A DNA stretch of 64,000 nucleotides, from NCBI RefSeq assembly GCF_016283395.1, contig NZ_JAEEMU010000040.1:76289-140288 (forward strand). Direction: 5' to 3'. Every line of letters begins with the position of its first letter. Position 1 is the stretch's first letter. A program made the position numbers and the translations under genes. The notes beneath the pieces are model-generated. The model made no database searches. It had not been told where the DNA came from and was given only the letters and a program-made list of their open reading frames with translations. Origin of the DNA: Ruminococcus sp. (GTDB taxonomy: Bacteria > Bacillota_A > Clostridia > Oscillospirales > Ruminococcaceae). Below are positions 25,317 through 33,644 of this stretch, piece by piece.

Positions 25317-26573
25317 TCAATCTTTTACCTTCTTGAAGCAGAGGGTAGCATTGTGTCCGCCAAATCCAAGTGAATTTGAAAGTACGGCATTTACCTCCTG
25401 CTTGATATTACCGTTTCCGCAGTAATCAAGGTCGCATTCCTCGTCAGGCACCTTATAGCCGACTGTTGCGTGGATAAAGCCTTCCTCGATGCTCTTTGCG
25501 CAGACTACAGCCTCAACCGCACCTGCTGCTCCGAGAAGATGTCCTATCATTGACTTTGTGGAGCTTATCTTCACGTTCTTTGCCTCGTCGCCGAAAGCAA
25601 GCTTTATAGCGGCTGTCTCATACTTGTCGTTAAGACCTGTTGATGTGCCGTGTGCGTTTATGTAATCTATATCAGCAGGAGTAAGTCCTGCTTCCTCCAT
25701 TGCAAGGCTCATGCCCTTGCCTGCGGCTTCACCGCTGGGCATAGGTGATGTCATGTGGTAGCCGTCGCAGGTAGCTCCGTAGCCTGCCACCTCTGCGTAT
25801 ATCTTAGCTCCTCTTGCCTTTGCGTGTTCGTATTCTTCAAGCACCAGTACTGCGCTTCCCTCGCCGAGAACGAAGCCGCTGCGCTCCTTGTCGAAAGGTA
25901 TGGAAGCTCTTGTGAGGTCCTCACTCTTTGTGAGAGCCTTCATATTGGCAAAGCCGCCGAATGTGAACTCTACTCTTGTGGACTCTGTACCGCCTGCAAG
26001 ACAAGCGTCAAGGTAGCCGTCCTTTATCTTTCTGAATGCTTCACCGATAGAATGTGTACCTGATGCGCAGGCTGTAGTTACATCGAAATTAGCTCCTCTG
26101 AAGCCTGTTTTCATTGAGATAGTGCCTGCTGCCATATTGCTTATCATCATCGGGATATAGAATGCTGACATTCTTCCCGGACCTTTTTCGAGATACTTGT
26201 TATGCTCTGTAAGTGTAAGGTCTACACCGCCGATGCCAGAACCAACAAGTACGCCCACTCTGTAGGGGTCCATGTCCTTGAAGTCTGTTCCTGCATCTGT
26301 AAGAGCCTCGTGTGCAGCAACTACTGCATACTTTGTAAAGAGGTCCATACGCTTTGCTTCTTTCTTGTCGAAGCAGCCTGCCACATCGTAGTACTGCTCT
26401 TCATCGAAATCGCGTACCATACCTGCTATCTTAACGCCTATGCGCTCTGTTTCAAACATATCTATAAAGGAGATGCCAAGCTTGTTTGCCTTTATGCCCT
26501 CCCAGAATTTATTAACTCCTGTTCCAAGTGGAGTAACTGCTCCCATTCCTGTGATAACTACTCTTCTGCTCAT
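25317..26573 (-). CDS. fabF: 3-oxoacyl-ACP synthase II
   Basis: 418 residues. It elongates acyl-ACP with malonyl-ACP. The Cys-His-His triad regions are visible: FDVTTACASGTHSIGEAF (cysteine near 168), YINAHGTSTGLNDKYE and IGHLLGAAGAVEAVV. The start RRVVITGMGAVTPLGTG is typical. It is 76 bases after fabG. Confidence 0.96.
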   Translation of the reverse strand: MSRRVVITGMGAVTPLGTGVNKFWEGIKANKLGISFIDMFETERIGVKIAGMVRDFDEEQYYDVAGCFDKKEAKRMDLFTKYAVVAAHEALTDAGTDFKDMDPYRVGVLVGSGIGGVDLTLTEHNKYLEKGPGRMSAFYIPMMISNMAAGTISMKTGFRGANFDVTTACASGTHSIGEAFRKIKDGYLDACLAGGTESTRVEFTFGGFANMKALTKSEDLTRASIPFDKERSGFVLGEGSAVLVLEEYEHAKARGAKIYAEVAGYGATCDGYHMTSPMPSGEAAGKGMSLAMEEAGLTPADIDYINAHGTSTGLNDKYETAAIKLAFGDEAKNVKISSTKSMIGHLLGAAGAVEAVVCAKSIEEGFIHATVGYKVPDEECDLDYCGNGNIKQEVNAVLSNSLGFGGHNATLCFKKVKD

Positions 26574-26649
26574 ACTTATTCCTTTCTTAAACCTCTGTAT
26601 AACTTAGTGTGATCAGAGCCTGCGCTCCATACTGCGAATATTATAGGTC

Positions 26650-27390
26650 TTACATAGCAAGTCCGCCAGATATCTCTATGACCTGACCTGTAACGTAAGA
26701 AGCGTTTTCAGATACAAGGAAGGATACAACGGAAGCTATCTCCTCGGGCTCGCCGTAACGTCTGAGAGCAATGGCTTCGATCATCTTAGCCTTTAACTCC
26801 TCGGAAAGCACATCTGTCATAGGAGTATGTATAAATCCAGGAGCTACTGCGTTACAGGTGATATTGCGCGAACCGAACTCCTTGGCTGTTGTCTTTGTCA
26901 TACCTATGATAGCTGCCTTTGATGCAGAGTAATTCATCTGTCCCGGATTTCCGTAGAGTCCTGCAACAGAAGCCACATTTACTATCTTTCCGTGTCTCTG
27001 CTTCATCATAACTGCTGTTACGTTCTTTGTCATATTGAAAACGCTCTTCTGGTTTACTGCGATGACTGCATCGTATTCGTCCTCGCTCATTCTTGCAAGG
27101 AGCTTATCCTTTGTTATGCCTGCGTTATTTACAAGTGCGTCTATAGTGCCGAAATCAGCCTTTATCTGCTTTACCATAGCCTCGCACTGGTCGAACTTTG
27201 ATACGTCAGCCGCATAGCACTCAGCCTTTACGCCGAATGAACGGCACTCCTCAGCAACTGCAAGTGCCTTTTCCTTGTCACTGTCGCTTGGATAATGATT
27301 TATAACTACATCAAAGCCATCCTTTGCAAGTCTTTTTGCGATACAGGCACCTATGCCCTGTGATGCGCCTGTGATTACTGCTGTTGCCAT
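26650..27390 (-). CDS. fabG: 3-oxoacyl-ACP reductase
   Basis: 246-residue short-chain dehydrogenase that reduces 3-oxoacyl-ACP with NADPH. The cofactor motif is TGASQGIGACIAKRL, NNAG appears near residue 90, and the catalytic Ser-Tyr-Lys comes from NVASVAGLYGNPGQMNYSAS and the following Lys. Its own promoter-like sequence lies upstream, so it may be transcribed both from the operon and separately. Confidence 0.94.
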   Translation of the reverse strand: MATAVITGASQGIGACIAKRLAKDGFDVVINHYPSDSDKEKALAVAEECRSFGVKAECYAADVSKFDQCEAMVKQIKADFGTIDALVNNAGITKDKLLARMSEDEYDAVIAVNQKSVFNMTKNVTAVMMKQRHGKIVNVASVAGLYGNPGQMNYSASKAAIIGMTKTTAKEFGSRNITCNAVAPGFIHTPMTDVLSEELKAKMIEAIALRRYGEPEEIASVVSFLVSENASYVTGQVIEISGGLAM

Positions 27391-27432
27391 TATTGTATAC
27401 CTCCGTTTATGGTGTTTATTTAAGATAACTGT

Positions 27433-27461
27433 ATTTTATCACTTTTTCCGTGGTTTGTTAA
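27433..27461 (-). promoter_or_regulatory. Possible internal promoter before fabG
   Basis: Minus strand -35 TTAACA (27456-27461) and -10 TAAAAT (27433-27438), spacer 17. Two direct copies of AAAAAGTGA lie in and before it, which might be a regulator site. Confidence 0.5.
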
Positions 27462-27501
27462 CGGGAAAAATGTCACTTTTTATAGTTACAAATGTAATTA
27501 T

Positions 27502-27711
27502 TTATGCCTGAGCATCTTTTTCAAATACGAGATCATAGTGTTTCAGTTTGCCGTAACCGTCCATTTCAACAGGGATATTATCAACATATTTCCATCCGTC
27601 TGCTGCCATTTCATTTATTACATCACGATGGGAACGTTCGCCTTTTCCGTCATCAGCAACATAACTTCCAAAGGCTTTCTTACGCATACTTACAAAGACA
27701 TATTTTTTCAT
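27502..27711 (-). CDS. DUF4177-type small protein inside the fatty-acid operon
   Basis: 69 residues from the ATG at 27711 (AGAGG nine bases before). It begins MKKYVFVSMRKKAFG and has the typical DUF4177 pattern of an N-terminal strand, NEMAADGWKYVDNIPVE in the middle and a final strand HYDLVFEKD. An earlier ATG at 27765 lies within fabK and is not supported. It sits between fabK and fabG, 22 bases after fabK. Function of the family is unknown. Confidence 0.75.
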   Translation of the reverse strand: MKKYVFVSMRKKAFGSYVADDGKGERSHRDVINEMAADGWKYVDNIPVEMDGYGKLKHYDLVFEKDAQA

Positions 27712-27733
27712 TATGAGACCTCTGTATTTGTTT

Positions 27734-28666
27734 TTATCTGCCGAGAAGCTTCTCTGCGCCGTCATTTATTTCCTTGACTATCTCAGCACATGGCTTTATC
27801 TCGTTTACCATACCCGAGATAGCTCCGCAAAGGAACGAACCGCTGTCCACATCGCCGTCTACTACAGCTCTGCGGAGTGCGCCCAGTGTAAGCTTTTCAA
27901 ACTCATCGGGAGTAAGTGTACCGTCCTTTTCGCCCATAGCCAGCTTCTTTGCAAACTTTGTCTTGATATTTCTGCAAGGGTGACCTGTATATCTTCCTGT
28001 TACGATATTATCGGTGTCTTTTGCCTTTATTACGAGATCCTTGAATGTAGGGTGTATCTGACATTCCTCAGAAGCAAGGAAGCGTGTACCTATCTGAACG
28101 CCTACTGCGCCCAGCATGAAAGCTGCTGCCATTCCTCTGCCGTCTGCGATACCGCCTGCTGCGATAACAGGTATCTCAACTGCGTCTACTACTTGAGGTA
28201 CGAGACACATCGTTGTATTCTCACCTATATGACCGCCCGACTCTGTTCCCTCTGCGATAACAGCGTCAGCTCCTGCCTTTTCCATTCTCTTTGCAAGAGC
28301 TACTGACGGTACGACAGGCATTACCTTTATATCTGCTTCTTTCCATGCAGCCATGTATTTGCCGGGATTGCCTGCACCTGTTGTTATTACCTTTACGCCC
28401 TCGTCGATACAGAGCTGTGCAAGATCGTCGGCATTAGGGCTCATAAGCATGATATTTACGCCGAAAGGCTTGTTTGTCTTTTCCTTGCAGAGACGTATCT
28501 GCTCACGAAGATAGTCGATAGGTGCGCTGCCGCCTGCGATAAGTCCGATACCGCCTGCATTTGATACTGCGGAAGCGAGTGTATGCTCGGCTACCCAAGC
28601 CATACCGCCCTGTATTATCGGGTATTCACAGCCAAGAAGTTCAGTAATGCGTGTTTTCATATTCAT
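27734..28666 (-). CDS. fabK: Enoyl-ACP reductase II (FMN-dependent)
   Basis: 310 residues of the nitronate monooxygenase-like FMN barrel family. It catalyses the last reduction of each elongation cycle. Key segments are YPIIQGGMAWVAEHTLASAV, NAGGIGLIAGG, VIAEGTESGGHIGENTT and PVIAAGGIADGRGMAAAF. No FabI is encoded nearby, so FabK is probably the enoyl reductase. It lies 107 bases after fabH, with two palindromic repeats in the gap. Confidence 0.93.
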   Translation of the reverse strand: MNMKTRITELLGCEYPIIQGGMAWVAEHTLASAVSNAGGIGLIAGGSAPIDYLREQIRLCKEKTNKPFGVNIMLMSPNADDLAQLCIDEGVKVITTGAGNPGKYMAAWKEADIKVMPVVPSVALAKRMEKAGADAVIAEGTESGGHIGENTTMCLVPQVVDAVEIPVIAAGGIADGRGMAAAFMLGAVGVQIGTRFLASEECQIHPTFKDLVIKAKDTDNIVTGRYTGHPCRNIKTKFAKKLAMGEKDGTLTPDEFEKLTLGALRRAVVDGDVDSGSFLCGAISGMVNEIKPCAEIVKEINDGAEKLLGR

Positions 28667-28688
28667 ACTCCTTTGATTAGTCTATCAT

Positions 28689-28762
28689 TGTAGGGGCTGG
28701 CGTCCTCGACAGCCCGTCAGTTTTGATCATATTCGCGGGACGTCGGGACGCCGTCCCCTACA
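28689..28762. repeat. Palindrome pair D inside the fatty-acid operon
   Basis: Two CCCTACA palindromes in opposite orientation between fabH and fabK: 28689-28716 (TGTAGGGGCTG..CAGCCCG, core TCGAGGACGC on the reverse strand) and 28737-28762 (GGGACGTC..GACGCCGTCCC then CTACA). Confidence 0.8.
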
Positions 28763-28773
28763 CATTGGTAAAA

Positions 28774-29760
28774 TCAATATTCAAGTATTATTCCGCCGTA
28801 GGTAAGACCTGCTCCGAAGCCTATGAGAGCAAGCTTCTGTCCGCGCTTGATAAGTCCCTTTTCTATACCCTCGGAAAGTGCCAGCGGTATTGACGCACTG
28901 GAGGTATTTCCGTAGTGGTCAAGGGTGATTATGAATTTATCCATGGATACGTCCAGCTTTTTTGCAGCCGTTTCGATTATCCTTATATTAGCCTGATGAG
29001 GTACAAACCAGTCTATATCGTCCTTTGTTATGCCGATCTTTTCTGCTGCGCACTCAAATGCCTTAGGAAGAGCCTGTGTCGCGAATTTGTATACCTCTTT
29101 ACCGTTCTGCTGGAGCTTGTGCATAGGACCGTCAGGGATAGGATCTTCAAAATCGCTCTCTGTTGCAACTTCGGGAGCAGGTCTGAGTGCTCTTGCAAAG
29201 AGGTGCTTTGCACCGCCGCCGTCCGAGAAAAGTGCAGATGAGAACAGCTTATCGCTTCTTTCCAGCACAGCTGCTGCCGCACCGTCACCGAAAAGTATAC
29301 AGGTAGTACGGTCTGTGAAATCAAGGAAACGTGAAAGAGCTTCGTTTGCAACTACAAGCACGTATTTAAGGGAGCTGTCTGTTTCAAGGAAACGCCTTGC
29401 AGTATCCACGCCGTAAACAAATCCCGTACAGGCTGCACCGAGATCAAAGGCTGCTGCATTAACAGCTCCTATCTCGTGCTGTATCACGCTTGCCATGCTC
29501 GGAGTAAGAAAATCGGAAGTAATAGTGCAGGATATCACCAGACCTATCTGTGAAGGATCAATGCCTGCTGCTTCTATGGCTTTGAGAGAAGCCTGCTTTC
29601 CCATATACCATGTGGGCTCCCAGCCTGCCATAGGACGCTCTGTTATGCCCGTTCTCGTTCTTATCCACTCATCGTTGGTCTCGATAAAACGGGTGAGGTC
29701 GTCATTCTTTAATACCTGCTCGGGCACATATCTGCCCATTCCCAAAATGCTTATTCCCAT
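28774..29760 (-). CDS. fabH: 3-oxoacyl-ACP synthase III
   Basis: 328 residues from the ATG at 29760, with AAGGAG seven bases upstream; a start at 29781 has no ribosome site. It begins chains by condensing an acyl-CoA with malonyl-ACP. The catalytic cysteine lies in FDLGAACTGFVYGVDT (about 112), the histidine in WFVPHQANIRII and the asparagine in HYGNTSSASIPLAL. It is the first gene of the fatty-acid operon and diverges from fabD. Confidence 0.95.
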   Translation of the reverse strand: MGISILGMGRYVPEQVLKNDDLTRFIETNDEWIRTRTGITERPMAGWEPTWYMGKQASLKAIEAAGIDPSQIGLVISCTITSDFLTPSMASVIQHEIGAVNAAAFDLGAACTGFVYGVDTARRFLETDSSLKYVLVVANEALSRFLDFTDRTTCILFGDGAAAAVLERSDKLFSSALFSDGGGAKHLFARALRPAPEVATESDFEDPIPDGPMHKLQQNGKEVYKFATQALPKAFECAAEKIGITKDDIDWFVPHQANIRIIETAAKKLDVSMDKFIITLDHYGNTSSASIPLALSEGIEKGLIKRGQKLALIGFGAGLTYGGIILEY

Positions 29761-30047
29761 TAAAAAGCTCCTTAGAATCAATAAAAATTATGTGAACATG
29801 GTTGTAAAAACCAAAATTTTGTGTTATAGTAGTAGTGTTAGTACTTGAACATAAGGGACTATCCCCTATATGGACATAATACCACACATAATATATTGTA
29901 AAGCATTTTGAGTTTTTTTGCAACGATATTTTGTCACTTTAGCACCCCGAAATCAAAATATCGTCATTTCTCACAAATTTACAATATACCATTCGGATAT
30001 TTTCACCATTGATTTGTGTATACCACACAGAAAGGATGTTATCTATT
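29761..30047. promoter_or_regulatory. Divergent control region between fabH and fabD
   Basis: This 287-base region must hold promoters for both directions but no clear hexamer pair was found. It has an imperfect palindrome AGGGACTATCCCCT near 29857-29870 and a TTAGTACTTGAAC stretch near 29837 that resembles half of a FapR-type lipid-regulator site. The second half-site is missing, so this is not claimed as an operator. Confidence 0.4.
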
Positions 30048-30956
30048 ATGACAATTTCACTATTTTCAGGACAGGGCTCGCAGTATGAAGGCATGGGTAA
30101 GGATATTGCGGAAGCCATGCCTGAACTGGCGGAAGTCTACGAAACAGGCTCGGCTGTACTGGGCGTTGATCTAAAGGATATCTGCTTCAATGCTCCTCTT
30201 GACGAGCTTTCAAGAACCATCAACTCTCAGCCTGCTATCATGGCTACTTCTATCGTATGCCTTAAAGCTGCACAGGCTAAGGGCTTCACATTTGACGGCG
30301 TTGCAGGTCACTCTCTCGGCGAATACGCTGCTATGTACGCTTCGGGAATGATAACTCTTGAGGACGCTTTCCGCCTTATAAAGGCAAGAGCTGCCGCTAT
30401 GGAGGAGGCTACAACTTCAACTAAGGGTGCAATGGCTGCTATAATGAAGATAGCTCCCGAGGAAGTTGAAAGGGTATGCGGCGAGGCTAAGGAATATGTT
30501 ACCGCTGTAAACTACAATTCTCCCGTTCAGACCGTTATCGCAGGTACTCCCGAGGGCATTGCCGAGGTAAGCGATGTATTTGCCGAAATGAAGGCAAGAG
30601 TTATACCTCTCAACGTTGCAGGTGCTTTCCATTCAAAGCTCATGCAGCCTGCTGCTGATAAATTCTATGAAACAGCAAAGACTATCACTTTCAACGCTCC
30701 GCAGGTGAAGTATTACTCAAACCTCACAGGCGGCGAGCTCAATGACTTCTCAGATATGGCTTCAATGCTTGCAAAGCATATAGTTTCCCCTGTACGCTTC
30801 ACTTCCGAGCTTGCTGCTATGCAGGAAGCAGGTGCGGACAAGTTCGTTGAATTCGGTCCGGGAAGAACTCTCACAGGACTCGTTAAAAAGACTCTCAAAG
30901 ATGTGACAGCTGTAAATGTTGAAAATCTTGAAACTCTCGAAGGAGCATTATCATGA
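30048..30956 (+). CDS. fabD: Malonyl-CoA:ACP transacylase
   Basis: 302 residues from the ATG at 30048 (AAAGGA before it). It loads malonyl groups onto acyl carrier protein. The opening SLFSGQGSQYEGMGKDIAEA, the nucleophile elbow GVAGHSLGEYAAMYA (serine near 90) and AGAFHSKLMQPAA (histidine near 198) are diagnostic. Unusually for a fab gene it is divergent from the rest and heads an aromatic-synthesis operon; it overlaps aroE by four bases. Confidence 0.95.
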   Translation: MTISLFSGQGSQYEGMGKDIAEAMPELAEVYETGSAVLGVDLKDICFNAPLDELSRTINSQPAIMATSIVCLKAAQAKGFTFDGVAGHSLGEYAAMYASGMITLEDAFRLIKARAAAMEEATTSTKGAMAAIMKIAPEEVERVCGEAKEYVTAVNYNSPVQTVIAGTPEGIAEVSDVFAEMKARVIPLNVAGAFHSKLMQPAADKFYETAKTITFNAPQVKYYSNLTGGELNDFSDMASMLAKHIVSPVRFTSELAAMQEAGADKFVEFGPGRTLTGLVKKTLKDVTAVNVENLETLEGALS

Positions 30957-31789
30957 ATAAATTCGCGCTTATAGGTCACCCCCTGGGACACTCAATGTCC
31001 CCTCTTATCCACGAAAAACTGTTCGCTCTCAGCGGACTTGACGATACTTCATACGAGCTTATCGACATAGCTCCCGAGGATATGGCAAAGAGCCGCGGAC
31101 TTCTCGAAAGTCTCCGCGGACTCAACGTTACTATCCCTCACAAGCAGGCTGTTATACCGCTCCTGAACGAGCTTGCAGAAAGTGCTCTGCGCTATAATTC
31201 AGTAAACTGCATAAGCAATAAGGACGGAAAGCTCACAGGCTACAATACCGACTGTGACGGATTCCTGCGCTCGGCAGAGAAGCTCCCTATCGGCGGAAAC
31301 GTTGCTATACTTGGCTGCGGCGGTGTCGGCAGAATGATAGCTATTGAAGTCGCACGTCACGGCGGCAATATCACTCTCGCTGTTATCCCACAGGACTTCA
31401 AGAACGCTCAGCTCCTTATGGCTGAGATAATGTCAAAGTGCAGCGGTGCTTCAATAAAGATCGTGGAGATATCCGCTCTCGAAGGCAATTTCGACCTGCT
31501 CATAAATGCTACCCCTGTTGGTATGTATCCGAAGGTAGATGCCTGCGCTGTAAGCGACAAGGTAATCGAAAACAGCGGCAGCGTATTCGATGTTATCTAC
31601 AATCCTATAGAAACACTTCTCATGAAGAAAGCCCGTGCCCTCGGCAAAACAGCTGTAGGCGGCGCGTCTATGCTGGTATATCAGGCTGTAAAGGCTCACG
31701 AGATATGGTACGGCGGCAAATTCGCAGCCGAGGACATCGCTAAGATAATCACCGATGTGGAGAATGCTGTTGAAAGCATGAACAAGTAA
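30953..31789 (+). CDS. aroE: Shikimate 5-dehydrogenase
   Basis: 278 residues. It reduces 3-dehydroshikimate to shikimate with NADPH. LIGHPLGHSMSPLIHEKLF, LNVTIPHKQAVIPLL, NSVNCI and GYNTDCDGF form the substrate site, and AILGCGGVGRMIAIEVARHG the cofactor motif. It starts within the fabD stop (ATGA) and is followed after one base by an acetyltransferase gene. Confidence 0.94.
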   Translation: MNKFALIGHPLGHSMSPLIHEKLFALSGLDDTSYELIDIAPEDMAKSRGLLESLRGLNVTIPHKQAVIPLLNELAESALRYNSVNCISNKDGKLTGYNTDCDGFLRSAEKLPIGGNVAILGCGGVGRMIAIEVARHGGNITLAVIPQDFKNAQLLMAEIMSKCSGASIKIVEISALEGNFDLLINATPVGMYPKVDACAVSDKVIENSGSVFDVIYNPIETLLMKKARALGKTAVGGASMLVYQAVKAHEIWYGGKFAAEDIAKIITDVENAVESMNK

Positions 31790-31790
31790 T

Positions 31791-32243
31791 ATGATAAGAC
31801 CTGCTAAAGCCTGCGATGCTTCACGAATCGCTGAAATAATAATCACTAATTACCGCGTGAATTTCTATCCCTATTTCCTTAACGATGACTACTACTTCAA
31901 CGAACTCAACGTAGTGGATATGGCTTCGGAATACGCTAAAGGTTCGGAAGCCCTGAGCAACTCATGGGTGTTCGATGACTGCGGCGTGGTCAAGGGCATT
32001 GTCCGCGTAAAGGGCGATGAGATAGAAAAGCTGTTTGTAGAACCTCAATTCCAGAATATGCGCATAGGTCGGACTCTTCTCGACTATGCAGTAAACGAAC
32101 TAAAAGCAACATGGCTGTGGGTACTTGAATATAATATACGCGCAAAGACATTCTATAAACACCACGGCTTCGCGCTTACAGGTGAAAAAATAATAGAAGA
32201 TGACTGGGTGCCGCTTGCAAAAATGGCTCTCAGCAAAAAGTAA
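31791..32243 (+). CDS. GNAT-family N-acetyltransferase
   Basis: 150 residues of the GNAT fold. EKLFVEPQFQNMRIGRTLLD is the acetyl-CoA binding strand and Q/RxxGxG/A-like loop, and LEYNIRAKTFYKHHGFALTG is the usual C-terminal motif. The substrate cannot be told. It is wedged tightly between aroE (one base) and an esterase lipoprotein (four bases). Confidence 0.85.
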   Translation: MIRPAKACDASRIAEIIITNYRVNFYPYFLNDDYYFNELNVVDMASEYAKGSEALSNSWVFDDCGVVKGIVRVKGDEIEKLFVEPQFQNMRIGRTLLDYAVNELKATWLWVLEYNIRAKTFYKHHGFALTGEKIIEDDWVPLAKMALSKK

Positions 32244-32247
32244 TATC

Positions 32248-33126
32248 ATGAAAAAGACTGCTTTCCTCTTCCTTGCCGCAATAGTCCTTTCGGGCTGCGG
32301 ACAGAAAAAAGCCGAAAAGCCTCTGCTTGAAGGCATTTCCTGCACGGGAGAGAACCATTTTTCCTGCACCTTTGACGGCGTAAAGCATGATTTTATCGTG
32401 GATATGCCAGATAATACGAAAAATGCTCCCCTTGTTGTACTGCTTCACGGCTACGGAGACTCGGCGGAGGGATTCCGAAACGGTATCCACTTTGAAGAAA
32501 AAGCAAATCCCCTCGGATATGCCGTTGTATACGTTACGGGAGCTTCTTCCGCAAGGGACAATACTTCTGCAAGCGGCTGGAATTCGCCTGCTGCACCAAA
32601 TGACAACAAGGACACGGAGTTCCTTGTATCGCTGGCTGAATATCTGCAAAAGGAGTATTCCCTCGACAAAAACAGGACATACGCCGCAGGCTTCAGCAAC
32701 GGTGCGTGTATGATGCATACCATTGCCGAAAAGGTTGACGGTACGTACTCGGCATTTGCCTGTGTTGCAGGATATATGCAGCCGAACATATGGGATAAGC
32801 GAAAAGGCTCAGATGTGAGCTTTTTCCAGCTTACAGGCGAAAATGACGACTTTGTGCCAAAGGAAAGCGACGGCACTGCCGAGAATAATCCTGCACCGTC
32901 CATAGAAAAGGTGATAGAGTACCGAGAAAGCTCCATAAATGCTGATACATCAGGCAGCTGTGAGGTGGGCAAGGGCTCTGTGCTGAACAAGTATGAAAAC
33001 TCAGAAACTCACAGACAGGTCTGGGAGCTTACTGTAAAAGGCGGCGGTCATTCGTGGTATTCCGAGAAATACAATGGATTTGACGCCACTGAGCTGATAC
33101 TTGATTTCTTTGAGACTCAAAAGTAA
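32248..33126 (+). CDS. Esterase lipoprotein of the PHB-depolymerase/feruloyl esterase type
   Basis: 292 residues from the ATG at 32248. A lipobox (FLAAIVLSGCG) anchors it outside. The alpha/beta-hydrolase domain has PLVVLLHGYGDSAEGF, the nucleophile motif AAGFSNGACMMH (serine near 153), QLTGENDDFVP with a likely aspartate region and GGGHSWYSEKYNG with the histidine. Enzymes of this COG3509-like group include feruloyl and acetyl-xylan esterases, which would suit plant-wall use; the substrate is inferred. An upstream frame overlapping the previous gene is ignored. Confidence 0.82.
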   Translation: MKKTAFLFLAAIVLSGCGQKKAEKPLLEGISCTGENHFSCTFDGVKHDFIVDMPDNTKNAPLVVLLHGYGDSAEGFRNGIHFEEKANPLGYAVVYVTGASSARDNTSASGWNSPAAPNDNKDTEFLVSLAEYLQKEYSLDKNRTYAAGFSNGACMMHTIAEKVDGTYSAFACVAGYMQPNIWDKRKGSDVSFFQLTGENDDFVPKESDGTAENNPAPSIEKVIEYRESSINADTSGSCEVGKGSVLNKYENSETHRQVWELTVKGGGHSWYSEKYNGFDATELILDFFETQK

Positions 33127-33139
33127 AAAGGAGTAAAAT

Positions 33140-33637
33140 ATGACTGTATTCTTATGCGGCTTTATGGGCTGCGGAAAATCAACTATAGGCAAGCTTGCAG
33201 CTAAAAAGCTTGGCTGCGGCTTCTGCGATACCGATGACATAATCGTAAGGACTCTCGAAATGACTATCCCCGAGATATTCGAGAAAAAGGGCGAGCCTTT
33301 CTTCCGTCAGACAGAAGCAGAGATAGTGAAGTCGCTCTGCGGCAAGACTACCGTTGCTGCCTGCGGCGGCGGTGCTATGCTCAATCCCGATACGGCAAAG
33401 GCTGCAAAGGACGCAGGTGCGGCTGTTATCTTCCTCGATGTTCCTTTCGAGACCTGTTATCAGCGTATCAAGGACGATACTAACCGTCCTATCGTTGTAA
33501 AGTCCACAAAGGAGGAGCTTGAGGCTCTCTACAACTCGCGCAGGGACATCTACTTCAAACATTCCACCATACGACTTGAATGTACGGGAAGTCCCGTTGA
33601 AAATGCGGACAAGATCGTTGAAGCCTTGAGAAAGTGA
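33140..33637 (+). CDS. aroK: Shikimate kinase
   Basis: 165 residues. It phosphorylates shikimate with ATP. The P-loop FLCGFMGCGKSTIGKLAAKK, the DTDDII shikimate-binding aspartate and AACGGGAML match the family. It is in the same operon as aroE, 13 bases after the esterase gene with AAAAGGAG before the start. Confidence 0.93.
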   Translation: MTVFLCGFMGCGKSTIGKLAAKKLGCGFCDTDDIIVRTLEMTIPEIFEKKGEPFFRQTEAEIVKSLCGKTTVAACGGGAMLNPDTAKAAKDAGAAVIFLDVPFETCYQRIKDDTNRPIVVKSTKEELEALYNSRRDIYFKHSTIRLECTGSPVENADKIVEALRK

Positions 33638-33644
33638 GCAAGTC

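Noticed and set aside
29836..29852. FapR-like lipid-regulator site between fabH and fabD
   Set aside because: Only one half (TTAGTAC) matches; the complementary half is absent and no fapR gene is in the window.
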